DNA from: Buddleja alternifolia
Taxonomy: Eukaryota > Streptophyta > Magnoliopsida > Lamiales > Scrophulariaceae
Direction of reading: 5' to 3'
NCBI GenBank assembly: GCA_019426215.1
Contig: CM033405.1
Location: forward strand, 31,092,199 to 31,156,198
Length of the DNA stretch: 64,000 nucleotides
Below, one piece after another: positions 1-11,538 of the stretch. The translations under genes and the position numbers were made by a program. The notes beneath the pieces are model-generated. The model did no database searches, was not told the DNA's origin, and worked only from the letters and a program-made list of their open reading frames with translations. How positions within the stretch are numbered: position 1 is the stretch's first letter; each line of letters opens with the position of its first letter.

Positions 1-818
1 CAAGGTAGTGGGATCCTCAAATAAATCTTCAAATTCAGTGAGTAATTCTAACAATGGTTTGGGATATTTAACAGACAAATCTAAGACTTCCTATGCATGT
101 ATATATGAATCTGATATCTCCTGATGTGCTTCACTAGACTCACTTGTTAACTGTGTGTTATCGTGAGTTAGCAAGCCCACATGTAACATAGAAATTTGAG
201 CTGATTTTTGCATGATCTTCCTCATCTTGTTTTCTCCAATCACCATGATAGTGGCAGGTTTCTTTCCCCTTAGTGTGACCTTCTGACCACGTGTCAAGAA
301 ATCCATGGTAAGCTTATCAAAGTTCCAATTTATATCCCCCAATTGTACCAACCATTGCACTCCTAAGACCATGTCACACCCTCGAAGGGGTAATAACATC
401 AAATCTATCATAAACAGGACACCTTGCATTTTCTTACTAAAGTTTTTACACACAGAGAAACTATATATCTTATTACCATCAGCCTCAGATAACGAAAATA
501 GATCAGTTTCTATTATCTTACATTCCAGCCTCTTAGTTGCATTGACATCCAAGAAGTTATGGTTACTTCCTGTATCAATCAAAATGTGGACATTTTGCCC
601 CCTACATGTCCAGTTACCCTCATAGTCCTGTAATCATGCACCCCTGACATGGCATGGATAGAAACATGGGAGTCGGTAGTATTAGCTTCTTGTTCCTCTG
701 GATCCATGTGGTTACATTCTCCTTCCACTTCTTCGTCACATACTTCTATTAAAAATAACTGTCTTTTCTTACTACATACATGGCCAAAAGTGTATTTATC
801 ATCACAAAAGAAACACAA
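1..818 (-). pseudogene. gypsy zinc knuckle and retropepsin remnant
   Basis: The segment 579-818 begins with CFFCDDKYTFGHVC, a CCHC-like zinc knuckle with the usual C-x2-C-x4-H-x4-C spacing. The next frame, 91-582, contains the aspartic-protease signature IDTGSNHNFLD (catalytic Asp in DTG) and later DMVLGVQWLVQLGDINWNF, typical of plant gypsy protease. Past a stop near 91 the frame continues to a stretch resembling LLTEFEDLFEDPTTL, which precedes reverse transcriptase in this superfamily. The polyprotein is broken by frameshifts between these blocks. Confidence 0.82.
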
Positions 819-885
819 TCCTTTAGCCCTTTTTCCTCCATCTCTTGTGGTGATAGTCTCCTGCCATTGTTTCTAGTGTTGTTTC

Positions 886-1730
886 TCATGTTGTTGTTTC
901 CAATGGGTTGGTATAAGAGTTTATGGTTTGGGTATTGGAATTCATTTGGGTATGTGGGGAAAATGGATTATGGTTAAGGGAAGGTTTATAAAAGGGAGTA
1001 GGTAATGGGGTCGTTTTGAAAATGGAGTTGTTTTTCTGGGGTAAATTGGTGTAAGATCTTTTGTTGGCTAGGTGTATGGCATGTTCTTGTAGTTTAGATA
1101 AACTAACTGCCTCCTGTAGAGTTTTAGGTTTGAACATTCTCACTTGAATGCCTATCTCATTTTTTAAGCAAACTAAATAGCAACCCACAACATAATTCTA
1201 AGTCAACTCCACATTATTCAACAACTCATCAAATCAATCTAAGTATTCTTTAATAGATCCAGTTTGTTTAAGATTCATAAGCTCAGCCATTGGATCCTCA
1301 TACAATAAATCACCAAATCTATCATGTAAAGCACGCACATACTCTTCCCACAAAATAATATCTCTAGTAAGTCTGGATTTCATGTATACCTGATGCCACT
1401 GTAGGGCTTTACATTCAAGATGCACTGCAGCTAGCCTCGCTTTTGCATCAAATGGGTATCATCCACTTTAAAAAACTGTTCACACCTGAATATCCACCCT
1501 TTAAGGTCCTTCCCACTGAATCTTGGGAACTCTATAGCTGAACATTTAGTCGGCATTTTGTACCCTTGACCGTGCATAGCTTGACCCCTGGGCGTGTTAG
1601 ATTCCACCACATGGTTGTGTGATCCACTAGCTCCATAAGTTTGATTTCCACCAATATGAGCAGTTAAATTCGCGATCATAGTCTGTAGCTCTGCCATTTC
1701 CTTCCCCGAATTTTCACGATCAATCTGCAT
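886..1730 (-). pseudogene. gypsy gag remnant
   Basis: The segment 1431-1730 starts with an N-terminal stretch and runs into FPRFSGKDLKGWIFRCEQFF, the typical start of the plant Retrotrans_gag domain. After a frameshift near 1445 the domain continues at 1234-1425 (LECKALQWHQ, then IILWEEYVRALHDRFGD and the family's SIKEYLD ending). A stop follows, and a further basic segment reads through 886-1188. Order and content match plant Ty3/gypsy Gag, the nucleocapsid precursor. At least one frameshift and several stops make it non-functional. Confidence 0.8.
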
Positions 1731-1836
1731 CTATTCAACAATGGTATCCATATCCTTTCGCACATCATATGATCTAATATCCACCATCTTGCACCTGAGC
1801 TGCCAAATCCGAGGAATGATGGCTCTAATACCAGAT

Positions 1837-2294
1837 TGAGATGAGCAAAAACAATTAACACAAAATAACGGAACGTCACCAGAGGATTGAATCAAGAACA
1901 ATCCTAGAGATGAACAATCCAAGAGAAATTACAAGCAACTCGTGAGAGGAGAGAGAGAGAATAGAGTAGGGAACAAGATAATTGCAAACAACAACCATAT
2001 GATTCTCATTTGCATTTTCTGGGTTTTACACAAAGAAGATGACAAAATTGGATAACTAATTCTCGAGCTAAGATGCTGAGCTGGCAACTTACTTAACTAA
2101 TAAAACTAATCTTAATTCAGACTAATTAATGTAAAATTAGGGCCATTAATGCAAAATTAGGGCAACAGTCCCTTGATGGAAAAAACGTGAAACAAAATTG
2201 CAATTAAAAGAAAAACACTGCTGAAATGATTTAAATGTTGACTTGAGCTTTGACTTAAGGTGAAACGGCGTCGTCTTGATATGGTGCTATTTCA
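1837..2294 (-). repeat. LTR of the Ty3/gypsy element (outer edge approximate)
   Basis: The inner edge is fixed by the primer-binding site three bases away: the minus-strand LTR ends CTCA at 1837. The outer edge is a guess: a minus-strand TG at about 2294 is the best candidate, but no second LTR is available for comparison. A GA-rich run near 1948-1962 lies inside it. Confidence 0.45.
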
Positions 2295-2355
2295 CTAATA
2301 AAAGTGCTGATGAAATAAGGGAAAGGGATATTACGTTTTTGTTTTGAAGCTTAAC

Positions 2356-3193
2356 CATGGTCTTAAATTTCGATCGAAACACCGAAATTTCGGGTTTCGG
2401 GGGGTTCCGAAGTGAAATCGAACATTCGATCCAATTTTGCAGAATATCTTCCGAAATTTCGACCGAAACTCGAAATTTAAAATATTTTGTCAAATTTCCA
2501 TCGAAATTTCGGCCGAAACCCGATATTTCCCGAAATCGAAGCTGAAATTTCGGTCGATTTTTTTTTTTTTGTATTTTTAATTTTTTTTTAAATATCATAT
2601 AATTAAAAAATTATAGAAAATTATATTTAAACACCTACCACTTACCCGATTACCCCCAACCATACACATAAGTGATAAGTCACTTTCTATCCAAATGGGC
2701 CAAAAAACAAAACAAGTAGTGCATTATTAAAGCCGAAGAGCACAACAGTGGGGATTTCGAAATATGAAAGTAGAGGTAAGACAAATACTAGTGATAGCGA
2801 TTTCGATCCTCCTAGAAACTCGATGTGGTATTGAGTAATAACTTTTACTTAAATCTTGATACATTTTGTTTTAATGAAGTTCTCATGAGATTTGATTATT
2901 ATCTTACTATCAAGTTATATTTATTTCATATTTTTCGCAACAGTTTTTAGTGATATTATTTAACAAATTCATTATCCATATATTATATATAGAATATTAT
3001 TAATGTAAAAGATGCATAAGAATGATAATTAAAGTTATCCAAAATTTTATTGTAAATTTCCAAATATTTTTATAAATTTCCATGATTTCTTTAAAATCGA
3101 AATCGAAATTTTGAATATCCCCGAAATTTCTATCCAAATTTCCGTAAATTTACTACACCGATATCTACCCCTAAACCGATATTTAAGACCTTG
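2356..3193. mobile_element. hAT-type MITE, family A, copy 1
   Basis: 838 bp with inverted ends CATGGTCTTAAAT and CAAGGTCTTAAAT (right end read inverted) and an 8-bp flanking duplication, agcttaac (2348-2355) versus agcgtaac (3194-3201), 7 of 8 matching. Ends starting CA and an 8-bp duplication are the hAT signature. No transposase frame. The first 200 bp hold many GAAATTTCG-type palindromes, probably the subterminal repeats of the family. Copy 2 (3650-11144) is nearly identical in the opposite orientation; copy 3 (33194-34003) is more diverged. Confidence 0.85.
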
Positions 3194-3594
3194 AGCGTAA
3201 CATTTTCCCTTAAAACTCTGCCCTGAAGTTCCTACGTACAACTCAAGAAGTTAATTCAAATGACTCAGTATAATCATAATCTTTTCTGTAAGATGCAATT
3301 CACATAAATTCTACATGTGTTATTTTGATTATTATGTGGATTTAGAGTTTCAAGAATTCCTACAAATAATTAGTAATTTTCTATTAAGATTTTGAGAAAA
3401 AATATTTGTTGCGTGCACAAGTGTGTTTGGGATTTTTGGCTCGAACTAAAATATATATTTTTTGTTTCGTCCATTTTTTTCTTTTTTCCCTTGATTTTTA
3501 TATTATGGATGATGATGATTGCAAGAATACTTAATTTTTTTTCCCTTAATTTTTTTCTTCCCCATGTTTTGTGTTCTTACATTTTAATAACCAG
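3194..3594. other. AT-rich spacer, no gene seen
   Basis: Roughly 400 bp between MITE A copy 1 and the first recognisable exon of the F-box pseudogene. It ends in a T-rich tract and a plausible acceptor (taaccag at 3588-3594), so it is probably intron or lost 5' sequence of that pseudogene. I see no F-box motif in it. Confidence 0.5.
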
Positions 3595-3931
3595 GTGTTA
3601 TGTAGCTGGAAAGGTTTTTACGAGACTGAGGAGGACACACATGTGTATCCAAGGTCTTAAATATCGGTTTCGGGGTAGATATCAGTGTAGTAAATTTACG
3701 GAAATTTCGATGGAAATTTCGGGGATATTCAAAATTTTGGTTTCGATTTTAAAGAAATCATGGAAATTTATAAAAATATTTGGAAATTTACAATAAAATT
3801 TTGGATAACTTTAATTATCATTCTTATGCATCTTTTACATTAATAATATTCTATATATAATATATGGATAATGAATTTGTTAAATAATATCACTAAAAAC
3901 TGTTGCGAAAAATATGAAATCACTACAAGAA

Positions 3932-4500
3932 AACAGAGTTTCAGAGACGGAAAAATCCCTCTCTGAAACTCAATTTTCCGTCTCTGAAAATAATCAGAGA
4001 CGGAAAAATTCCGTCTCTGACATCCGTCTTTAAACAGCTCGACGTTGATTGAGATGAAATTTTTCCGTCTCTAATTTCAGAGATGGAAAATTGTTCCGTC
4101 TCTAATTCCGTCGCTTTTTTCATGACTCTTTTACAAATAATCCGTCTCTATATTTAGTCTCTAATCCGTCTTTAAATTCGTCTCTAATTATATTCAGATT
4201 CGGTAACTAATCCGTCACAAAATCCGTCTCAGAATTTTGTGGAAGCCATCTCTAAATCCGTCTCTAATCCGAACTCAAAATTCGTCTCTAAATCCATCTC
4301 TGATTCCAACTCAGTAACCGTCTCTACATCCGTCTCTGATTCCAATTTAGTATCCGTCTCTAAATCCATCTCTGATTTCAACTCCGTATCCATCTCTGAT
4401 TCCAACTCCGAATCCGTCTCTGGTCGCATTTCAATATAGGTCTCTAATTCCGTCTCTAATCTGTCTTTGCTCTTTTCTAAAACTGTCTCTAAATCCATCT
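3932..4500. repeat. CACTA-1 left subterminal repeat zone
   Basis: Dozens of degenerate copies of a ten-base unit, CCGTCTCTGA or CCGTCTCTAA and the inverse, many paired as short hairpins near the terminus. In CACTA elements such arrays bind transposase. The long open frames across this zone (rich in Glu-Thr or Ser) are by-products of the repeat. Confidence 0.85.
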
Positions 4501-4841
4501 CTAAATGAAGCTAAAAATTTTATGAATATAGCGTTTTATTTGTTAAATCCATATAATATCAAACCTGGTAAATAACGAATAATTCAATGAAATCAACAAA
4601 TATTAACTAAACAACATCCCACCTATCAACAAAATGCAAACAATTAATTAACATCACAATCGAAGTATCTAACATAATTATTTCAATACCACATCATTTT
4701 AACAGACAACCTTATCCAATCAATTAGTCCCAACATCTACCCAAAAGTATCAAAACGACAGATAATTAACACGAGTTACTACTAATCATCAAAGTATATA
4801 ACCAAAAAACATTTGACAACAAAGTTGACTCGGTGCAATTT

Positions 4842-6445
4842 TCATTCTCCTCTTATTCTAAGGTAAGCCCTTTTTATGAAACGAATTTGCACATTGTTTG
4901 ACGCGATAGCTTCATACGCTCTAATTGATGCCCTCTTATACACGCCAATTGGATCATCAAAAAATTGATTAACACAGTAGATATTTAGTATATCCAACTC
5001 AGTTGCTTGCGACAACACGTACAGAATGTAGCTTAGCTCGCAATCAGAACCCGAGAAGTTGAAGATCGTGACCTCATTCAATGCCTCCAATCCCATTGCT
5101 TGCAACTTCCAGTCCTTTACGTAGTTGGATACACTAATGCCCGCGTTTTTCCATGGTGCACCCTACACATGTTAAATCAATTACAATTTTATTTTAGAAA
5201 CCCAAACAAAGAACGTGTTTAATAAACCATGTAATAACTAATAAGCGACAAACCATAAAACTTAAAATATTACCACCAAATCGACTTTAAGCTCATTCAA
5301 GCCTGTACATCTACTGATGAGCACCAATGTGACAGCAAGATTGTCGAGCAGCTTCGAACACCTGATCTCTAGGCGGTGCATATTAACAAAAAAGTACCTC
5401 GCCATAATGCGATGTAGAGACTCCACATGCGCCAACATCTAAATAAACAATTCAAAAAAGAAAATCAAAACAACTTCTTAAAAGCATTTGCACTTATTCA
5501 AACAATGATAGATAGATATACCCTAACAAAATCAACCGGGACACGTGCTCGTTCGCTGGACAGCAATTCTTTCGTCATTTTTACAACCTCTCGAAATAGT
5601 CGGTATGTCGAGCAAGTTGATCCGATGTAGTGTCGATGACGGTGTACTATCCACTGTAAAGAACGAGCTAACGGCCCCAATACTTGTAAATGCCCCGGAC
5701 CCTGTTCGTCTTGTTTCAATAAAATAACAAGGACATCTACATTGGGGAAGTGTACTTTTATATTCACATTTCCTTGGGCCCGATTGAATGCCATCTTGAA
5801 TATTTTTACAGAAGGCAAATATGCCTCAAATTCTGTTAGTCCTCTAAAATCAAAGTTGAATAATTGCAAATCATTCAACTCGGGACACCATTTTTCAAGG
5901 CGGGAAGAAAATGTGTTATCATACAGCACGATGTGCTTCAATATGAGTCTTTTTAAATTTCGTAAATTATATCTATCTTCCCACCTAACAATGTAGTTCG
6001 GTAGATATAATTTTAACTGAACAAGAGTTTGTGACAAAAACAGGCCGTTAGGGAGTGAAGTGGACAACCGGCCGACTAATTTCAGTATACGCACAGAATG
6101 ATCTATTCCAAACGCCACCCACTCTTGCCTTATCCAATGCAATGCCTCGGCCCCCATTGGTAACTCAAAGCTCAAGGTTTCAACCACACTTTCATTATGT
6201 TCAAGTATAGTGTGATTAACAAAATGAATAAAATCTAAACCATGATAACCCCTTTGTTCGAAACGGTTAATATCGAATAAAAGAGTAGGGATGGAATACC
6301 AACAATGTTGAAAATATTTTGATAAAAGACCCAATCGGGCTGCCTCCACAATGCATGCATCCCTTGATAACCTTCCCATAACATGAAAAATTATATCCTC
6401 GCAAAGGAAACTGAGTCCATTATTAGAAATTGTACCTCGTTCCAT
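4842..6445 (-). CDS. F-box/LRR-like (FBD-type) protein gene inside CACTA-1
   Basis: Three exons, 6445-5522, 5438-5277 and 5162-4842, give an uninterrupted 468-aa protein; all introns are GT-AG and all exons are in frame (924, 162, 321 nt). Residues about 8-55 (LSFLCEDIIFHVMGRLSRDA, then EAARLGLLSKYFQHCW and PTLLFD) follow the plant F-box pattern. Leucine-rich stretches follow (LKLYLPNYIVRWEDRYNLRN, LKRLILKHI). The last exon has the spacing of an FBD-like tail. F-box proteins of this group are expected to bind SKP1 and select substrates for SCF ubiquitin ligases; the substrate is unknown. It lies wholly within the transposon, so it is most likely a captured host gene copy. Whether it is expressed cannot be told from sequence. 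Confidence 0.75.
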
Positions 6446-7144
6446 GGTGGTTTATATGAACTATCCCCTGTTTATACTCTGTTTCTACTCGTGCAAGATG
6501 ATTCCATGTCTCTTCTGTTTATATCTCCCCTTTTTCGTGGAAGATGATATTCACAAATATCCCCTGTTTATACTCTGAAAATTCTTTGTAGGGTTTGGTG
6601 GAGGAAGAGATTGTTCTTTGTAAGGCCATATTTAGCTTTATCTTGAAATTAACCTTTAACTTTAACTTTAATTAATTCTTTAACTTTAATAATTAACCTT
6701 TAACTTTAATTAATTCTTTGTAAGGGCATATTTAGCTTATTAGGTAAAAAAATAGTGATATTAAACATGAGATCTTTCATCGAGATAAAGAAACAACTTT
6801 AGGGTACAAAGAATTATTATTAAACATAAGCACATTATTAGGCATTATTGAATGATAGATATATCTTTTTAAAGTTAAAAAAACACACGACTCTTGATAT
6901 TAAAGGACACGACGTCTCTTGGCATTAAAGGAAACGTCTCTTGACATTAAAGTGAGCACATTCACACGACTCTTGACATTAAAGGACACGGCGGCTGAGT
7001 AAAAAAAGTCTGCTGAGTAAAACCAGAAATGTCTTCTCTTCTATATATATATATATATAGATATATATAATTCTATTTTTTGCCACCACTGACCACCCCT
7101 ATCGGAAAACCAAAAATTATTTTCATTTTCATCATCAAACTACG
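6446..7144. other. Divergent intergenic region in CACTA-1
   Basis: Lies between the F-box gene (minus) and the small frame at 7145 (plus). It holds degenerate short tandem units containing CTCTTGACATTAAAGGA at about 6880-6990 (four copies) and an AT-alternating tract at 7041-7068 that could serve as a TATA element for the plus-strand frame. Probably captured host promoter sequence. Confidence 0.45.
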
Positions 7145-7489
7145 ATGGAAACTGGGCAAAACAGTGGATTATTATCTGATATGGAATTTATTGATTGGAA
7201 TTTTCAACCCGAATTTTCCATTTGTGAAACTGTATTTCATGATGTTCCTTTGACGGAGATGATAGTAAATGACCCTTTTTATTCATCTTTCAGTCCGCCA
7301 CATAACCCTGCTTTTAACATTCCAGGTAATTAAATCTAAACTTTTTTAAAAATATTATTATTTTCAATATATACAATATATAGTTCCATTTTCATTTTCT
7401 TTTTGTGTTTAATTTCAGAACTATTGTGGGGCAACTCTGGGAATGAAGTCCTAAGATTATGTTTCTTTAATTGTTCACTAGTTAATTAA
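7145..7489 (+). CDS. Small two-exon hypothetical protein in CACTA-1
   Basis: Exon 1 is 7145-7325 (starts METGQNSGLLSDMEFIDWNF) and ends at GTAATT. An acceptor TTTCAG lies at 7413-7418, and exon 2, 7419-7489, keeps the frame (ELLWGNSGNEV...) to a TAA. The total is 83 aa. I do not recognise the family. An AT-rich TATA-like tract lies 80-100 bp upstream. It could be the first exons of a captured gene whose remainder was not taken, since the sequence after 7489 shows no further good exon. Confidence 0.35.
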
Positions 7490-9904
7490 GTTACTTTTTT
7501 ATTGCGAATTTATTTAGATATATTTTACTACTTCCTACCATCTTGAGATATATTTAGATTTTCTTGGTATAATCACAAATGAATTTTGAAATATACCTTT
7601 AATTTGAGCTCCTAGGAAGAAAATAGTCAAAGAAATTGAAGAGTTGAGTGTGTATATGTTTAGCAGCATGTCTCTCTCTATTATCATTCTCCAATTTTAT
7701 TTTATTTTGGTCTTGAGTGGAAAATGAAAGGTCTCAAGGCCTATAGACCTAGATTGAGGGCTTTAGTGCAATTCTTTGATTTTTTTTTTCCTTTCACTCC
7801 TTAAACTCAATCATGTACCAATCAAGTCCCACATAGATATGATTTAATAGTTAAGGCCATCTTCTTGTCAAAATTAACTCTTGGCATGTTAATATCATTA
7901 CGGAAGAAGTCTTTGCCTGTTAAGTTTTTTTATTCCATCTCATATAAGTTTTTTTATTCCATCTCATATAACCATTATTATCCATATGCCGCCACATCCA
8001 ATTACGGTCTATATTCATCATTTCTGCTATATATAATTTTGAGATATATTAAACAATTTTGCTGCAACATGGGACATTTTTTCATTTGATTTTACATATT
8101 TTACTACTTCATACCATTTTCTAAAAACATGAACAAACACAAAAACTGTCTCTAAAAACATGAACAAACATCAAAACCAACAACTAAGCACTACAATTAA
8201 TAGAATTCAGTAAAGGGACTTATCATAATGTGCTCACATGTATAAATTGTCCAAATCATGCATTAAAGGTCAAAAAAGCATAAAGTAAAGAAATAAATCA
8301 TAATGAATAACATTTTGCACAATTTTATTTGTTCACCTAACACCGGTCAAATTTACATTATCAAATCAAGAAAGCAATAGATAGATTAAATCAAGGAAGA
8401 GAATCGGCAAATTCACCTATTTTCGGAGATTTTCGTACTTGATCGTCCAGCCTCCAGTATTTTGGGCATAACCACGTCATTAGAAATCGGATTGAGTTGA
8501 TTCTTTAAGCGAATTAAAGCTAACAGAAAGGGCTACAATTCTTATGTTGACATCTGGAGCAAACGACGTAATATACAGGGAGTAAATTGGGTAACAACAG
8601 AAATGCACTTTCTGAACGAAAAATCAGGTTTTTGAAGTTTTATAAATACCTGTCAAGAGTGATGGCGTACGGATCTGTCGGAGTTGATGGCTGGGCGTAC
8701 GGCAGTAGTGAGGGATTGGGGTTTGGGGACAGAGTTGATGGCTGGGCGTACAGCGGAGTTGATGGCGTACGGATCCGGTGGAGGATGAGGTCGACGGAGA
8801 CGGAGATGAGGAGTGAGATGGGTTTGGCGCGTGGAGGTGGTGGTGTGGGAAGGGAGATCGTGGGGGTGGTGGTGTGAGTAGACTGATATTTTGGAGAAGA
8901 ATAACTTAATATTTTGGAGAAGAAAGACTTGAATTTTTTGTTAAGTTGTTTTTTTTTTTTTTCCTCATCTCATATCTCATATATAGTATAAAAAAAGTTT
9001 CAAGCACATTTGACAAGAAAGTTGATTTGGTGTAATGGTAAATATTTTGTGTGAGTTTGGAATGGGTTTAGAGTTCAAATTTGGGTAAGCTCATTATTTT
9101 TTCACCTTATTCTTATTTTTAAATTAATATTTATTTTCATCTCATATAGTATATATAATATTTCAAGCACATTTGACAACAAATTTGACGATAATTCAGG
9201 TATCGGGTACCTGGTCTTTTTTGTTTTTTTGTTTTTCTTTTTTTTATATATTCAAATTTGCTTATTAATCAAATTCAAATGAATAACAAATTAACAATTA
9301 ATAATTAATCAATCGGTTTATAGAATGATGAAATGTTAACAACAATAAATAAGAGTGTAAGTGTTTAATAATCAAATTCACTACTTAAAATTGAAAAAAC
9401 TCCAAAGTATATATCTCAAATAAATTCACTACTTAAAATTAGACAATCCCTTTAACTCCATCATATATTAAATAGTTGACACGTTCAAAACTCTCATCAA
9501 AACCAATTAAAGAAAAAGCAGGATACTCTGGTTTTTACAAGAAAATCACAACTTAACACCAATTTAGGTATAATTCCTCACTTTATATAGTCTTTAGGTT
9601 TGTTTGGGGTTTAGGGTTAGTTTAGAGTTTGGGGTTTAGGGTTAGTTTAGGGTTTAGGGTAGGGGTGGACATCAAGTCGAACCAAATTAATAATTTTTGA
9701 GTCCGAGTCAAACGTAACAAGATTTGATCGAGCAAAAAAATACTTGTTTATAGGAGGCTAGCGAGCCTCGATAATAATAACTTTTGTTCATTTATTATAA
9801 TATATTATAAAAAAAATTCATCGATATCTCATATACTATAAGTAATATTTCAGCACATTTGACAACAAAATTGACTCAGTGTACTGGTATGATAGCTCAT
9901 CTCA
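7490..9904. other. CACTA-1 interior without recognised genes
   Basis: AT-rich DNA. It contains a GC-richer, G-rich stretch at 8655-8880 whose open frame (Gly-rich) is probably fortuitous, a telomere-like tract at 9595-9662, and three copies of a 'cacatttgacaacaaagttg'-type motif (9002, 9166, 9854; a fourth lies near 4811). No transposase motif was found. Confidence 0.5.
9595..9662. repeat. Telomere-like degenerate TTTAGGG tract
   Basis: About 65 bp dominated by GGTTTAGGGTTAG, GTTTAGAG and GGTTTAGGG units, the plant telomere heptamer in interrupted form. It is followed by TAGGGGTGGACATCAAG, which resembles the left end of a hAT MITE. Short interstitial telomere-like tracts are common in plants, including in promoters (telo-box). 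Confidence 0.6.
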
Positions 9905-10560
9905 AACACCGTCTCCATCTGAGACGGAAATATCCGTCTCAAAATGGGACGACAAATTCCGTCTCTACTTCGGCTCAAAATAAGAATAAAGATTTTATTT
10001 ATAAATCCGTCTCTGATTCCGTCTCTGATTGCAGATGAAAATGGGACTTGTTTCCGTCTCTAAATCCGTCTCAAAATGAGACGGAAAATTTCGTCTCCAC
10101 TTCGGTCTCAAAATAAGAATAAAGATTTTATTTTCAAATTCGTCTCTGATTGCAGATGAAAATGTGACTTATTTCCGTCTCTAAATCCGTCTCAGACTGA
10201 GACAGAAAATTTCGTCTCTACTTCGGTCTCAAAATAAGAATAAAGATTTTATTTTCAAATCCGTCTCTGATTCCCGATGAAAACGGGACTTTTTTCCAGT
10301 CTCTAAATCCGTCTTTGTTTGAAATTTAGAGACGGAAAAAATTCTTCTCTAATTTAGGTAATTTAATAGCCTTCCTTTAGAGACGGATTCAGAGTCGGAA
10401 TGGTATCCGTCTCTGTTTTACTCTAAATTTATTGTTCAGGGATTCATTGATGAAATTGAGACGGTTTCCTACGTCCGTCGGTGATCCGTCTCTGATCAGA
10501 GACAGATATCATGTCCGTCTCAGATCAGAGACGGATTCGTATCCGTCTCTGAAGCCCTGT
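9905..10560. repeat. CACTA-1 right subterminal repeat zone
   Basis: Mirror of the left zone: many CCGTCTCTGA and GAGACGGA units. It includes a roughly 118-bp block, CCGTCTCTACTTCGGTCTC followed by aaaataagaataaag, repeated about three times between 9950 and 10260. Confidence 0.82.
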
Positions 10561-11152
10561 TTTCTTGTAGTGAATAAATATAACTTGATAGTAAGATAAT
10601 AATCAAATCTCATGAGAACTTCATTAAAACAAAATGTATCAAGATTTAAGTAAAAGTTACTACTCAATACCACATCGAGTTTCTAGGAGGATCGAAATCG
10701 CTATCACTAGTATTTGTCTTACCTCTACTTTCATATTTCGAAATCTCCACTGTTGTGCTCTTCGGCTTTAATAATGCACTACTTGTTTTGTTTTTTGGCT
10801 CATTTGGATAGAAAGTGACTTATCACTTATGTGTATGGTTGGGGGTAACCGGGTAAGTGGTAGGTGTTTAAATATAATTTTCTATAATTTTCTAATTATA
10901 TGATATTTTTTTAAAAAAATTAAAAATACAAAAAAAAAAAAATCGACCGAAATTTCGGTTTTGGTTTCAGGAAATATCGGATTTCGATGGAAATTTGACA
11001 AAATATTTGAAATTTCGGGTTTCGGTCGAAATTTCAGAAGATATTCTGCAAAATTGGATCGAAGGTTCGATTTCGCTTCGGAACCCCCCGAAACCCGAAA
11101 TTTCGACCGACATTTCGGTGTTTCGGTCGAAATTTAAGACCATGTGTGTATC

Positions 11153-11538
11153 TAGGGTGGGTATCGGGTCGGGCATTGGATATTGGAGCTATCGGGTTTG
11201 GGTTATTGGGTTTCGAGTAGCGAATTTTCGCTACCCAATAGCTACCGGAATTTCGATTAAATTAACTTTAAGTTCAAGTGTCCAAGTGCAACACAAGTTA
11301 TACATCAATCACCAAAGGTGTGTTTTACTTTTGTGTATTTTTATTTTTTATTTTTTGGGGTTAATTCCGGGTACTCAATGGGTATATCGGGTAGGAATTT
11401 CCTATCCGACACCCGGCCGATCAAGAATTTTGGATATTACCCAATACCCCAAAATTCTGCAAAAATCCCGACCCGATAGACCCAAACCCGATTGGATTGG
11501 ATGGGTACCCGAAAACCTGACCCAAACGCCCGCCCCTA
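11153..11538. mobile_element. hAT-type MITE, family B
   Basis: 386 bp with inverted ends TAGGGTGGGTATCGGGTC and TAGGGGCGGGCGTTTGGGTC, and an 8-bp duplication, tgtgtatc (11145-11152) versus tgcgtatc (11539-11546). It holds palindromic GGTACCCGA/TCGGGTA-type tracts and no coding capacity. It abuts MITE A copy 2 and shares its target octamer. Removing both elements joins the F-box pseudogene pieces in frame. Confidence 0.85.

Larger units (their letters stand above)
1..2294 (-). mobile_element. Ty3/gypsy LTR retrotransposon, 5' part, decayed
   Basis: Read on the minus strand, the order is LTR, primer-binding site, gag, zinc-knuckle region, aspartic protease, then the approach to reverse transcriptase, which is cut by the window edge. 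A primer-binding site (TGGTATTAGAGCC, plus positions 1821-1833) matches the initiator-Met tRNA type one base away from TGGTATCAGAGC. Reading frames are interrupted by frameshifts and stops, so this copy is dead. Protease directly following gag is the gypsy arrangement. The far LTR lies outside the window, so age and target duplication cannot be judged. Confidence 0.85.
3921..10572. mobile_element. CACTA-1, non-autonomous CACTA (En/Spm) transposon carrying an F-box gene
   Basis: 6,652 bp with perfect inverted ends CACTACAAGAAAACAG / CTGTTTTCTTGTAGTG and a 3-bp target duplication AAT (3918-3920, 10573-10575), the CACTA hallmark. Both subterminal zones are packed with CCGTCTCTGA/TCAGAGACGG units. 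No TNP2-type transposase is readable, so it must depend on another element for movement. The interior holds a three-exon F-box gene, a small divergent two-exon frame, a telomere-like tract and AT-rich sequence. Removing it restores MITE A copy 2 exactly as in copy 1. Confidence 0.93.
3650..11144. mobile_element. hAT-type MITE, family A, copy 2 (host of CACTA-1)
   Basis: Outer pieces 3650-3920 and 10576-11144 together make about 840 bp and match copy 1 in reverse orientation almost base for base. Inverted ends are CAAGGTCTTAAAT and CATGGTCTTAAAT. The 8-bp duplication is perfect: tgtgtatc at 3642-3649 and 11145-11152. It is interrupted by CACTA-1 plus its 3-bp duplication. Copy 1 shows the uninterrupted sequence gaaataaatataac, which proves the junction. 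Confidence 0.92.

Noticed and set aside
4229..4498. Open frames rich in Glu/Thr (minus) or Ser/Asn (plus)
   Set aside because: They follow directly from the CCGTCTCTAA subterminal repeat of CACTA-1; low complexity and no family.
8587..8877. Gly-rich 96-codon frame in CACTA-1
   Set aside because: G-rich repeats (gttgatggctgggcgtac) explain it; no homology.
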